64,000 bases of DNA, from positions 100,984-164,983 of the forward strand of contig JADLHZ010000090.1 of the NCBI GenBank assembly GCA_020848545.1, written 5' to 3'. Position numbers and translations under genes: made by a program. The notes below the pieces were generated by a model that saw nothing but the letters and a program-made list of their open reading frames with translations, was not told the origin of the DNA and made no database searches. How positions within the stretch are numbered: position 1 is the first letter of the stretch; each line of letters begins with the position of its first letter. Source of the stretch: Deltaproteobacteria bacterium. GTDB taxonomy: Bacteria; Myxococcota; JADLHZ01. This document shows, in pieces, positions 30,316-39,269 of this stretch.

Positions 30316-31263
30316 ATGGGTGGCGGCGGCAGTTACTACGATCGCGACGTACAAGACGGCTACAACCGCGGCACCGACGGCTTCTCGCAGGACGCCGCCG
30401 AGAAGATGGGCCGGCGCGCCGCCGATCCCGGCCTCTTGCCGAAGGATCGCCGCCTCGAGTGCGCGGCGAAGTGCCCGGTGGTTTACGCCTTCGACGTCAC
30501 CGGCTCGATGGGCAACTTGCCGCGGATCATCTACGACAAGATGCCGATGATCGCCGGGCAGATCGCCGAGTGCGGCTACCTGCGCGACCCCGAGCTGAGC
30601 CTGGCCGCGATCGGCGACATCTTGTCGGACCAAGCGCCGATCCAAGTCGCCGAGTTCTCGTTGATCCGAAAGCTCGACGATTGGCTGCAACGCATCTGGC
30701 TCGAAGGCAACGGCGGCGGCCAGGCGCAGGAGTCCTACGAATACACGGCGTACTACTACGCGCGCATGTGCGACCTGAAGAACGCCGACGCGCCCTTCTT
30801 CATGATCACCGGCGACGAAGGCTTTCGCGACACGCTCTACGGCAGCGATCTCTCACGCCACTTCGGCGGCAAGCACCAAAACACCGAAGCGCAAGACATC
30901 TGGGACGAGCTCAAGCAAAAGTTCAAAGGCAACGTCTTCATCATCCGCCGGCCGTACCAGAGCGGCGACAACGACAAGATCCAAGCGCAGTGGGAGAAGG
31001 CGCTCGGCAAAGACTACGTCGTGCCGCTGACCAGCGACCAAGCGATCGCCGACATCACGCTCGGCGTCTTCGCCCTGATGACCGGCTCGCGCACGCTCGA
31101 CGAGTACTTGGACGACTTGAAGACGAAGCGCGCGGTGGCGCAGTCCGACGAGCGCGTGGCGGAGGTGCGGACGGCGCTCGCGCGCGTGGCGGCGTTGAAG
31201 CCGGGCGGCGGCGCGGGCTCGCCGGCGGCGCCCGAGCCGAAGAAAAAGGGCCGCGTCTTTTGA
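30316..31263 (+). CDS. VWA-domain protein with complete MIDAS
   Basis: The protein is 315 aa from ATG two bases after the ATPase stop. The N-terminus is glycine-rich (MGGGGSYYDRDV). The VWA domain (about 55-240) has the metal site DxTGSM (D60, VYAFDVTGSMG) and later strands PFFMITGDEGF and NVFIIRRPY. The C-terminus is flexible and ends with a lysine cluster (PKKKGRVF). No signal peptide, so it acts in the cytoplasm. In ATPase-VWA pairs the VWA protein acts as the adaptor that links the ATPase to a client. The likely clients here are the two enzymes encoded just downstream. That link is inference. Confidence 0.9.
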   Translation: MGGGGSYYDRDVQDGYNRGTDGFSQDAAEKMGRRAADPGLLPKDRRLECAAKCPVVYAFDVTGSMGNLPRIIYDKMPMIAGQIAECGYLRDPELSLAAIGDILSDQAPIQVAEFSLIRKLDDWLQRIWLEGNGGGQAQESYEYTAYYYARMCDLKNADAPFFMITGDEGFRDTLYGSDLSRHFGGKHQNTEAQDIWDELKQKFKGNVFIIRRPYQSGDNDKIQAQWEKALGKDYVVPLTSDQAIADITLGVFALMTGSRTLDEYLDDLKTKRAVAQSDERVAEVRTALARVAALKPGGGAGSPAAPEPKKKGRVF

Positions 31264-32138
31264 GAGTCGCCGTCATCGCCACCTTGCCGCCGCACGTGGA
31301 CCACCGCCGCGCGATCATCGAGCATCCGCGGGTCGACGCGCTGCGCTTCAACACCATCTCGCCGCTGGCGGTGTCGCGCGCGGAGACTTTGCAACGGCTG
31401 CAGCGCGAGTGCGCCGGCAAGAAGCTGTGGATCGATCTCAAGGGGCGGCAGCTGCGCATCACGAAGTTCGCGTACTTGCCCCACGCGTACGTGTCGCTCA
31501 GCCATCGCATCGCGGTGGATCTTCCGTGCGACATTCACTTTCGTGACGGCGTCTCGCGCGTCGTCGAGATCGTCGGCGGCGACAAGTTGATCCTCAATCG
31601 GCGCCCTCTGCGCGTCGTCGGCGAAGGCGAGCCGGTGAACATCGTGCACCCTTCGCTGCGCATCGAGGGCGTGCTGACCGACGGCGATCGCGAGTACATC
31701 GAAGCGGCGGTCGCGCTCGGCTTGCACGACTACATGCTCTCGTTCGCCGAAGACGCGGGCGATCTCGCGGCCGTGCGCGCGGGCGATCCTGCGGCCGTGA
31801 TCGTGGCGAAGATCGAGTCGCGGCGCGGGCTCGCGTTTTGTTCTCGCGCCGGCGTGCGTCTGATGGCGGCGCGCGACGATCTCTACGTGCATTTGGCCGA
31901 GACGCCGAAGGAGTACGTGCCGGCGCTCGCGGAGATCGCGCGCATCGACCCGAGCGCGATCGTCGCCTCGCGGATCCTGGAGTCGCTCGAGCACGCTTCC
32001 GTTCCGTCTGCGCAAGACATCGCCGACGTCGAGCTGATGCTGCGGCTCGGCTATCGCACGTTCATGCTCAGCGACACGCTGTGCTTCCACGAAGAGTCGT
32101 TCCGGGCCGCGATGGCGGTGCTCGAAGCGCTCGCGTGA
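31260..32138 (+). CDS. Minimal pyruvate-kinase-like TIM-barrel enzyme
   Basis: The protein is 292 aa from a TTG overlapping the VWA stop. It follows pyruvate kinase in order: IDLKGRQLRI (cf. LDLKGPEIRT), HFRDG (cf. YVDDG), LTDGDREYI, LSFAED, VAKIESRRGL with the catalytic Lys and metal-binding Glu, AARDDLYV (cf. ARGDLG), ASRILESL (cf. ATQMLESM) and the end LSDTL (cf. LSGET). The B domain is very short and the C-terminal allosteric domain is missing. The normal enzyme has about 470 residues. It probably handles phosphoenolpyruvate or a similar enol/keto acid, but several positions differ (ATQ to ASR, SGET to SDTL). True pyruvate kinase activity should not be assumed. Confidence 0.8.
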   Translation: MRVAVIATLPPHVDHRRAIIEHPRVDALRFNTISPLAVSRAETLQRLQRECAGKKLWIDLKGRQLRITKFAYLPHAYVSLSHRIAVDLPCDIHFRDGVSRVVEIVGGDKLILNRRPLRVVGEGEPVNIVHPSLRIEGVLTDGDREYIEAAVALGLHDYMLSFAEDAGDLAAVRAGDPAAVIVAKIESRRGLAFCSRAGVRLMAARDDLYVHLAETPKEYVPALAEIARIDPSAIVASRILESLEHASVPSAQDIADVELMLRLGYRTFMLSDTLCFHEESFRAAMAVLEALA

Positions 32139-33481
32139 TCGTCTGCGGCCTCGGCTTTGGCGACGAGGGCAAGGGCGCGATCGTCGACGCCGTCGTGCGT
32201 CGCAGCGGCGCGCGCGCGGTCGTGCGCTTCAACGGCGGACCGCAGGCGGGGCACAACGTGGTCACCGATGACGGCCGCTGGCATTGCTTCGCGCAGCTCG
32301 GCGCCGGCAGCTTCGCAGGCGCCGAGACGTGGCTCGCCTCCGGCATGCTCGTCGAGCTCGAAGCGCTCACGGTCGAGGCCGAGGTCTTCGCGGCGAAGGC
32401 CAGCGCCGCTCGCGTCACGATCGACCCCGAGTGCACGCTGGTGACGCCGATGCACAAGCTCGTGGGGCAGCTGCGCGAGCTCTCGGCGCCGAGGGGCTCG
32501 TGCGGCATGGGCGTGGGCGAAGCCGTGCAGTGGCGCGAGCGCGGCGTGTTCGTGCGCGCGGGCGACGTCTCCGTTGCCGGCCTCGAACGTTTGCGCACGC
32601 AAGCGTTCACGCTCGCCGAGCCGCTGGCGACGACGGAGGAAGGGCGGGCGGTGGTGGCGTACTTTCGCGAACGCTGCGATCCGCGCGCGCTCTTCGCTCG
32701 CTATCGTGAGGTGCTCGCAGGCGTGTGCATCGCGGGCGTCGGCGGAGCGATCGCGGCCGCGCCTGGACCCGTCGTGTTCGAGGGCGCCCAAGGTGCCCTG
32801 CTCGACCGCACCCGCGGCTTCGTCCCGCACGTCACCCCGTCGCGCACGACCGCCGACGCCGCCAACGCTCCCGGTCCGTTTCGGCTCGGCGTCTTGCGGG
32901 CGTACGGCCATCGGCACGGCGCCGGACCGTTTCCGACCGAGGACGTGACGCTGAGCGCCCCGCTGGCCGACATATATAATGTGGAGAACCGCTGGCAGGG
33001 CGCGTTCCGGCTCGGGTGGCTCGACCTCGTGATGCTGCGCTACGGCCTGACGCTGAGCCCCGTCGGCGCGCTCGCGGTCACCGGGCTCGACCGCTTGCGT
33101 GGCTTCTCGGAGCTGCGCCTGTGCAGCGCCTACGTCTATGAGGGCGATCTGGCTGTCCTTGAAGGGCTCGTCACCTTCGAAGGGCTCGGTCCAGGCCGCG
33201 CGCGGGTGACGGCGATCCATGTTCCGGGCGACTTGGATCGCGCCCGTGCGTTGACCCGCATCCTCTTCGCCTGCCGGCCGCTCGAATGGCTCGTTGTCCC
33301 CGGCTTCACCGAGGCCATCGGCGCGGTCAGACGCCTCAGCGACCTGCCGGCGAACGCCCGCCGCTACTTGGATGAAATCGAGCGCGCCCTCGCGACCCCG
33401 GTCGCCATCGTGTCGGTCGGGCCCACGGGCGGCGCCAAGATCGTCACCGCCAACGCTCCCCGGTCCCTTTTCGGACCTTGA
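32135..33481 (+). CDS. Divergent adenylosuccinate synthetase paralogue
   Basis: The protein is 448 aa from a GTG overlapping the upstream stop by four bases. PurA features kept: GFGDEGKG with catalytic Asp (D10), PQAGHN with catalytic His (H40), [16 protein letters not shown] and [10 protein letters not shown]. Changed: GTTGRGIGP is GSCGMGVGE, TSSNTT is TPSRTT, and the aspartate-binding loop [10 protein letters not shown] of the housekeeping copy at 16982 is replaced by NRWQGAFRLGW. The GTPase chemistry therefore looks possible, but the acceptor or amino-acid substrate probably differs from IMP plus aspartate. The last codons are built from the first copy of a 19-base repeat, so the C-terminus may have been altered. 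Confidence 0.88.
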   Translation: MIVCGLGFGDEGKGAIVDAVVRRSGARAVVRFNGGPQAGHNVVTDDGRWHCFAQLGAGSFAGAETWLASGMLVELEALTVEAEVFAAKASAARVTIDPECTLVTPMHKLVGQLRELSAPRGSCGMGVGEAVQWRERGVFVRAGDVSVAGLERLRTQAFTLAEPLATTEEGRAVVAYFRERCDPRALFARYREVLAGVCIAGVGGAIAAAPGPVVFEGAQGALLDRTRGFVPHVTPSRTTADAANAPGPFRLGVLRAYGHRHGAGPFPTEDVTLSAPLADIYNVENRWQGAFRLGWLDLVMLRYGLTLSPVGALAVTGLDRLRGFSELRLCSAYVYEGDLAVLEGLVTFEGLGPGRARVTAIHVPGDLDRARALTRILFACRPLEWLVVPGFTEAIGAVRRLSDLPANARRYLDEIERALATPVAIVSVGPTGGAKIVTANAPRSLFGP

Positions 33482-33526
33482 CGCTCCCCGGTCCCTTTTC
33501 GTTTAGCGCTCCCCGGTCCCTTTTCG
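33455..33526. repeat. Three copies of GCTCCCCGGTCCCTTTTCG
   Basis: Exact 19-base copies lie at 33455-33473, 33483-33501 and 33508-33526, spaced 28 and 25 bases apart. The first encodes the end of the PurA-like protein (APRSLF) and the others follow its stop. The last copy ends 8 bases before the stop of the convergent M16 gene. Confidence 0.95.
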
Positions 33527-33534
33527 CGGGGCGA

Positions 33535-36225
33535 TCAGGGCACCGGGGCGGGCGGGTCGCGATGGAACGCAGCCTCGTAGCCTGTGCGGATCGCGGCGCG
33601 ATCGCCGACCAGGGAGAGGACGGTGCGCGCCCGGCAGGCGGTGAGCGTGGCTTCGATGTCGGCGGGCGTCAGCGCGATGATCGCGGACGCCGCGTCGTCG
33701 ACCTCCGAGAGCTGACCGCCGCGCGCCCAAACCGCCGCCGTCAACGCCGCGAGCCCGCTGGAGCTCGCGCCGCGAAAGGGCAGCGTGCGGAGCAAGCGCC
33801 ACTTCGCGTCGGAGAGCACGTCGGCAGAGACGCGCTCCGTTCGCCACACGGAGAGCAGCGAGCCGAGCGCGGCAGCGAGCTCAGCGCTGCGCACGTTGGT
33901 CTCGGCCTCGATGAGCCCGATCCCGCCGCGCAAGAGCTGCGCCCCCGCGCTCACGTCATACGCCGCGCCTTCGCGTTGCCGCACGCGGCTCTTCGCTTCG
34001 CCCGCCAGCACCGCGCGGACGACCTCGAGCGCAAAGACCCCGCCGAGTGCCGGGAACGCGCAGCCGAGCCGCACTTGCACCTGGCGCGCGCCGTCGTCGT
34101 AGGCGATCACGGCATCCGCGGCGGCATCGAGGGGCGTCTCGGCCAACGGCGGCGGCACCGGCAGCGCCGCGCCCTTCGGCCAACGCGAAAACGCCAGCCG
34201 CGCCCGCGCCAACGCCGCTTCACCGTCCACGTCACCGGCGATGACCAGCAGTGCGTTGCCGCCGACGCGCGAAGTCTCGAGCCAAGCACGGATCGCCTTC
34301 CTGTTCCCGTCGTCGAGCTTCGCTTCGCGCAACGCAGCGCTGGCTGAAAAGGGATGCGCGCCGAACAAGCGCCGCTCGAACGCCGCGCGGGCCTGCTCCC
34401 GCGGCTTCCCGAAGCGCGCCCTGAGCTGCGTCGTCGCCGCCTCGACCCACGTCGTCGGCCACTCGTCCGGCGTCGCCGCACCGAGCTCGGCGATCGCATC
34501 GAGCATCCAGCCGAGGTTCGACGGCGGCGTGCGATAGGTCTCGAGGTCGGCGTGGCGATCCTTGTGCGCATCGGCCACGTAAGTGAAGTGCATCTCCCCG
34601 CGCGCGATGTACCGTCGCGCCCAGGGCGCGAGCGCCGCCGCGACGGGCGGGCCAGAGTCGCCGCCGTGAAACGCCATCTTCACCGTGACGACCGGCACGC
34701 CGCGCCGTGGAAGCACGACGATCTGCAAGCCGTTTTCCAGCGTCTCCTCGCGGCGCCCGGCGAGCACCGCCGTCGCGCGCAGGCCGCGAAGCTCAGCGTC
34801 GGTGCGCGGTCTCGATCCGTTCGCGACGTCGATCAGCGGGCGTTGTACCGCCGGCGCCGCCGCCTTTGCCCCGCCCGCCGGCTCGACGAGCGCCACGTGC
34901 GCGTCGCTCGCGCGAAGATAAGGCCGCACGCGATCGAACGCCGCGTCGACATCGAGCCCGGCGTACGTCCGCAGCTCCGAGAACAAGTAGCCGGGGTCGC
35001 CGGTCCACGCTGCCAGCTGGGCCACCGCGACGGCGCGATGGTCCGGCGCGTCGACGTTGAAGATGTTCCGCGCCGCGTATTCATTGCGGATGATCTTCGC
35101 CGCGCGCAGCCGGCGCCGATCCGGGTTCGTCACCGACTCCATCACGACGGCGATCTGCCGCGCCGTCGCCACCGGCTCGACGCCGCGATAGAGCTGTGCG
35201 CGCACGACGATCGCGCCGGCCTCTTTGCCCGACACATGCATCGCATCGACGGCGGCGACGTCCGGGTTGCGCGCCACGAAGAACGCATCGTTGAAACGCC
35301 ACTCGGAGAGATACGCCGCGAAGTCAGCGGCGACGTCGTCGGGCCCGATGCCGCCCGGCAAAGCCCACGCGAGCCACAGCTCCGGCGCCGGAATGTGGGC
35401 TTCGTGCCGCGTCATCTCGCTCGGCGGGGCCAGCGCGATCTCTCTGCGCACAGCGCCGTCCTTCTGCCGAACGACGGGTCGCGTCTTGTCGCCCGCGAGC
35501 CGCGCCGGCACCAGGCCGAGGAGCGCGTCGCTCTCACGATCCGAGATGTCGCCGCTCAGCATCAGCGTGAGCTTCTCCGGCACGTAGTGCTTCGCGACGA
35601 AGGCGCGCACATCGGCCAGCGTGATCGTCGCGACGCTCTCGAGCGTGCCGCCCGGACCGTGACGGTACGGGTGCCCGCGCGGAAACACCTGCAAGAGCAG
35701 CGGCGGAAAAAAGCGCAGCGTGTCCGAGCTCTCGGTGCGCAAGAGAAGCTCGTTCGACACGACCGCGATCTCGCGCCGGAGCATCGCGTCGTCCACACCG
35801 GCGAGCGGATCGAGCATGCGCGAGAGCTCGAACGCCGTGAGCTCGGCGATCGCCGCCTTCGCTGCGTAGGCGTGATAGACGGTGCTGTCGAAGTCGGTGA
35901 AGCCGTTGAGCGAGCCGACGCCGAGATCAGCCAAGTGGTTGAACGCTTCCACCTTGCCATCGTGCTTCGCGGCGAACACCAAGTGCTCGACGAGGTGCGC
36001 GAGCCCCTCTCTCCCGGGCGGATCCTGGGCCGAGCCGGCGGCGACCACCCACACGACGCCAGCGATCGGCGCGCGGTGATCTTCTTCGAGCAAGATCTGC
36101 AGCCCACTCGGCAGCGTGGCCGAGAACAACGGGAAGCTGTAGTCCTCGGGCCGCGCCGCCGGCTGCAGATCGCAACCGAGAAGCGCACAAGCCCAGAGCG
36201 CCGCGAACGTCCTCACCCCTTGCAT
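33535..36225 (-). CDS. M16 family zinc peptidase, lipoprotein, two-half form
   Basis: The protein is 896 aa with a lipoprotein signal ending LLGC. The N-terminal half contains the inverted zinc motif HLVEH (H77, E80, H81) and the downstream VVSNELLL glutamate region, typical of active M16 peptidases. The C-terminal half (about 480-896) repeats the fold without a zinc motif, as in pitrilysin-type and processing-peptidase-like dimers encoded on one chain. It is expected in the periplasm or outer membrane, degrading peptides. It is divergent from the M3 oligopeptidase gene, with 29 bases between the starts, and converges with the PurA-like gene. Confidence 0.93.
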   Translation of the reverse strand: MQGVRTFAALWACALLGCDLQPAARPEDYSFPLFSATLPSGLQILLEEDHRAPIAGVVWVVAAGSAQDPPGREGLAHLVEHLVFAAKHDGKVEAFNHLADLGVGSLNGFTDFDSTVYHAYAAKAAIAELTAFELSRMLDPLAGVDDAMLRREIAVVSNELLLRTESSDTLRFFPPLLLQVFPRGHPYRHGPGGTLESVATITLADVRAFVAKHYVPEKLTLMLSGDISDRESDALLGLVPARLAGDKTRPVVRQKDGAVRREIALAPPSEMTRHEAHIPAPELWLAWALPGGIGPDDVAADFAAYLSEWRFNDAFFVARNPDVAAVDAMHVSGKEAGAIVVRAQLYRGVEPVATARQIAVVMESVTNPDRRRLRAAKIIRNEYAARNIFNVDAPDHRAVAVAQLAAWTGDPGYLFSELRTYAGLDVDAAFDRVRPYLRASDAHVALVEPAGGAKAAAPAVQRPLIDVANGSRPRTDAELRGLRATAVLAGRREETLENGLQIVVLPRRGVPVVTVKMAFHGGDSGPPVAAALAPWARRYIARGEMHFTYVADAHKDRHADLETYRTPPSNLGWMLDAIAELGAATPDEWPTTWVEAATTQLRARFGKPREQARAAFERRLFGAHPFSASAALREAKLDDGNRKAIRAWLETSRVGGNALLVIAGDVDGEAALARARLAFSRWPKGAALPVPPPLAETPLDAAADAVIAYDDGARQVQVRLGCAFPALGGVFALEVVRAVLAGEAKSRVRQREGAAYDVSAGAQLLRGGIGLIEAETNVRSAELAAALGSLLSVWRTERVSADVLSDAKWRLLRTLPFRGASSSGLAALTAAVWARGGQLSEVDDAASAIIALTPADIEATLTACRARTVLSLVGDRAAIRTGYEAAFHRDPPAPVP

Positions 36226-36254
36226 CGATCTTCCCGCGCGGAGATGGCTATGCC

Positions 36255-38153
36255 ATGTCGCCAGCCATCGAAGCCTACGTCACTCTTTCACAGCAAAAGC
36301 TCGCCGAAGCCAAGCGCTTGCTCGAAACGATCACGAACGCAAACGGTCCGCGCACGCTCGCGACGACGGTCGTGCCGGCGAACGACATCGCGATCGCCCT
36401 CGACGCCGTCATGGCCCGCGCGAGCCTCTTTCAGAGCGTGCACCCTGACCAAGGCATGCGCGAAGCCGCGGAGAAGATCGAGCAGGAGGCCTCGCGCTTC
36501 GCCACCGAGCTCGGCTTGAACCGCGCTTTTTACGACGCCGTCTTCGCCGTCGACGCGGCGACGCTCGACCGCGAGGGCAAGCGCTGGCGGGATCACACGC
36601 TGCGCGACTTTCGCAGGAGCGGCGTCGACAAGGACGAGGCGACCCGCGACGAGATCAAGCGCATCAACGAAGCGCTCGTGCAGGTGAGCCAAGACTTCGC
36701 GCGCAACATCCGCGAAGACGTGCGCCAGTTGGCGTTGAAGTCCGTGCACGATCTGCGGGGCCTTCCGCCCGACTACGTCGCGGCGCACAAAGACAAGCTC
36801 GCGATCACCACCGACTCGCCCGACTACGTCCCGTTCATGACCTACGCCGACGACAGCGCCCTGCGCCGCGATCTCTACACGATCTACCGCCAGCGCGCGC
36901 ATCCGAAGAACTTGGCCGTGCTGCAGGCGATGCTCGAGCACCGCCACCGCCTCGCGCGCTTGCTCGGCTACGAAAACTTCGCCGACTACGTCACCGAGAC
37001 GCGCATGATCCGCTCGGGCACAGCGGCGCAGGCGTTCGTCGATCGCGTGAGCACGCTCGCCGAAGCGCAGATGAAGAAGGACTACGCGACGCTGCTCGAA
37101 CGCAAGCGGAAGGACGAGCCCGGCGCGACGATCGTCAACGAGTGGGAGCGCGGCTACTTGGAAGAAAAAGTGAAGCGCGAGCGCTTCGACTTCAGCGCGC
37201 AGGCCGTGCGCCCGTACTTCGCGTACCCCGCCGTCAAGCGCGGCGTGCTCGACACCGTGGCCAGGCTCTTTGGCGTGCGCTTCGTCGCTGCCGAGGCCGA
37301 GGTCTGGCACCCGAGCGTCGAGGTCTACGACGTGATCAAAGACGACGCGCCGATCGGCCGCTTCATGCTCGACATGCATCCGAGGAAGGACAAGTACAAG
37401 CACGCCGCGCAGTTCACTTGGCAGAGCGGCATCAAGGATCGGCAGCTGCCGATCGGCGTGCTGGTCTGCAACTTTCCGCAAGACGCGCCGGCGCTCATGG
37501 AGCACAAGGACGTCGTCACCTTCTTCCATGAATTCGGCCACCTGATGCACCACATCTTCGGCGGGGCTCAACGCTACGCGCGCTTCTCCGGCGTGGCGAC
37601 CGAGTGGGACTTCGTCGAAGCGCCGTCGCAGATGCTCGAAGAGTGGGCATGGGACTACGAGGTGCTCGAGACCTTCGCCAAGCACCACGAGACCGGCCAG
37701 CCGATCCCGAAGGAGCTCGTGCAACGCATGCGCGCCGCGGACGAATTCGCCAAGGGCATCCAAGCGCGCGTGCAGATGTTCTACGCGGCCGTGTCGCTCG
37801 CGTTCTACTCGCGCGATCCCAAGACGCTCGACACGACGGCCATCCTCACCGAGCTGCAGAAGAAGTACAGCCCGTTTCAGCACGTGGCCGGCACCTTCTT
37901 TCACCTGAGCTTCGGCCACCTCGACGGCTACTCGGCGGGCTACTACACGTACATGTGGTCGCTGGTCATCGCGAAGGATCTCCTGAGCAAGTTCGAAGCG
38001 CGCGGCTTGATGGACGCTGCCACTGCGACCGCCTACCGCGACGGCGTGCTCGCCAAAGGCGGCGGCGAGGACGCGAGCGCCATCGTCGAGCGCTTCCTCG
38101 GCCGGCCCTACTCCTTCGAAGCATTCGAAGCCTGGCTGCGGCGCGCGGCCTAG
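36255..38153 (+). CDS. M3 family oligopeptidase (thimet/oligopeptidase F-like)
   Basis: The protein is 632 aa, all helical, with the zinc motif HEFGH (H425 onward) and the distal ATEWDFVEAPSQMLEEWAW segment that carries the third ligand. M3 enzymes cleave short peptides in the cytoplasm, and the lack of a signal peptide fits. The conserved SFGHLDGYSAGYYTYMWS stretch near the end closes the substrate channel. Its start is divergent from the M16 lipoprotein, so the two could process peptides on either side of the membrane. PurM follows 63 bases downstream, probably as a separate unit. Confidence 0.95.
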   Translation: MSPAIEAYVTLSQQKLAEAKRLLETITNANGPRTLATTVVPANDIAIALDAVMARASLFQSVHPDQGMREAAEKIEQEASRFATELGLNRAFYDAVFAVDAATLDREGKRWRDHTLRDFRRSGVDKDEATRDEIKRINEALVQVSQDFARNIREDVRQLALKSVHDLRGLPPDYVAAHKDKLAITTDSPDYVPFMTYADDSALRRDLYTIYRQRAHPKNLAVLQAMLEHRHRLARLLGYENFADYVTETRMIRSGTAAQAFVDRVSTLAEAQMKKDYATLLERKRKDEPGATIVNEWERGYLEEKVKRERFDFSAQAVRPYFAYPAVKRGVLDTVARLFGVRFVAAEAEVWHPSVEVYDVIKDDAPIGRFMLDMHPRKDKYKHAAQFTWQSGIKDRQLPIGVLVCNFPQDAPALMEHKDVVTFFHEFGHLMHHIFGGAQRYARFSGVATEWDFVEAPSQMLEEWAWDYEVLETFAKHHETGQPIPKELVQRMRAADEFAKGIQARVQMFYAAVSLAFYSRDPKTLDTTAILTELQKKYSPFQHVAGTFFHLSFGHLDGYSAGYYTYMWSLVIAKDLLSKFEARGLMDAATATAYRDGVLAKGGGEDASAIVERFLGRPYSFEAFEAWLRRAA

Positions 38154-38216
38154 GGCTCGAAAGTATCGCCGGCGGCTCTGTCCATTTCGTCGGCGCGCTG
38201 CTAGGAAGCGCCGGCC

Positions 38217-39269
38217 ATGGCGGCGATCACTTACAAGGACGCAGGGGTCGACATCGAACGCGGCGACGCGCTCGTCGATCGCATCACGGGCTTCGCGAAG
38301 CGGACGCATCGGCCGGGGGTGCTCGCCGGGATCGGCGGCTTCGGCGCGCTGTTTTCGCTGAAGGAGCTTGGTCGCTTCGAGGATCCGGTGTTGGTCACCG
38401 GCTGCGACGGCGTCGGCACCAAGCTCAAGCTCGCCTTCATGGCCAACGCGCACAAGACCGTGGGCATCGACCTCGTCGCGATGAGCGTCAACGACATCCT
38501 CTGCCAAGGCGCCGACCCGCTCTTCTTCCTCGACTACTTCGCCACCGGCAAGCTCGACGTCGAGCAAGCCGCGGCCGTCGTCGAGGGCATCGCTGAAGGC
38601 TGCATGCAAGCCGGCTGCGCGCTGGTCGGCGGCGAGACGGCCGAGCTGCCCGGCTTCTACGCGAGCGGCGAGTACGACCTCGCGGGCTTCGCCGTTGGCG
38701 TCGTCGAGAAGAAGGCGATCCTGCCGCGGCCCGACGTCGTTCCGGGCGACATCGTGCTCGGCCTGCCGTCGAGCGGCCTGCACTCGAACGGTTATTCTTT
38801 GGCGCGCAAGCTCGTCTTCGACGTGCTAGGCCTCAGCATCGACGGCGATTTGCCGCAGAACGTCGGCAAGGTGAAGGACGTGCTGATGACGCCGACGCGC
38901 ATCTACGTGAAGCCGGTGCTCGAAGCGGTGAAGCGATCGAGCGTCAAAGCGATCGCGCACATCACCGGCGGCGGCCTCATCGAGAACGTGCCGCGCGTGC
39001 TGCCGCCGAATACGAAGGCCGTGCTCAGCCCTGTCGCGTGGCCGATGCCCAAGCTCTTCAGCGTGCTGCAAGCGGCCTCCGGCGCGGCGCCGGCCGAGAT
39101 GTTTCGCACCTTCAACATGGGCATCGGGCTCGTGCTCGTCGTCGCAGAAGCCCACGCCGCCGAAGTCGAGCGCGTCCTGAAAGCGGAAGGCGAGACGGTC
39201 TATCGCCTCGGGCAAGTCGAAGCCGGGATCGGTGAGCCAGTGTGCATCCTCAGCGGTGTGAATGGATGA
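38217..39269 (+). CDS. purM: Phosphoribosylformylglycinamidine cyclo-ligase (AIR synthetase)
   Basis: The protein is 350 aa, the normal length. It catalyses the ATP-dependent ring closure that makes aminoimidazole ribotide in purine synthesis. Family motifs are [54 protein letters not shown] and the [16 protein letters not shown] strand. A clear start ATG lies after GGAAGCGCC. The stop TGA overlaps the ATG of purN by four bases, giving a coupled purM-purN pair as in many bacteria. Confidence 0.98.
   Translation: MAAITYKDAGVDIERGDALVDRITGFAKRTHRPGVLAGIGGFGALFSLKELGRFEDPVLVTGCDGVGTKLKLAFMANAHKTVGIDLVAMSVNDILCQGADPLFFLDYFATGKLDVEQAAAVVEGIAEGCMQAGCALVGGETAELPGFYASGEYDLAGFAVGVVEKKAILPRPDVVPGDIVLGLPSSGLHSNGYSLARKLVFDVLGLSIDGDLPQNVGKVKDVLMTPTRIYVKPVLEAVKRSSVKAIAHITGGGLIENVPRVLPPNTKAVLSPVAWPMPKLFSVLQAASGAAPAEMFRTFNMGIGLVLVVAEAHAAEVERVLKAEGETVYRLGQVEAGIGEPVCILSGVNG

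Noticed and set aside
32135..33481. PurZ of a Z-genome phage (2-aminoadenine synthesis)
   Set aside because: The catalytic Asp that PurZ changes is kept here, and no DpoZ, DatZ or MazZ partner gene is present.
33455..33526. CRISPR array
   Set aside because: Only three 19-base repeats with 9- and 6-base gaps; no cas genes and no spacers of suitable length.
36288..38783. Reverse-strand open frame of 831 codons across the M3 and purM genes
   Set aside because: Its sequence is rich in Arg, Ala, His and Asp without domains, and it lies antisense to two well-conserved enzymes. High GC keeps stop codons rare on the opposite strand.
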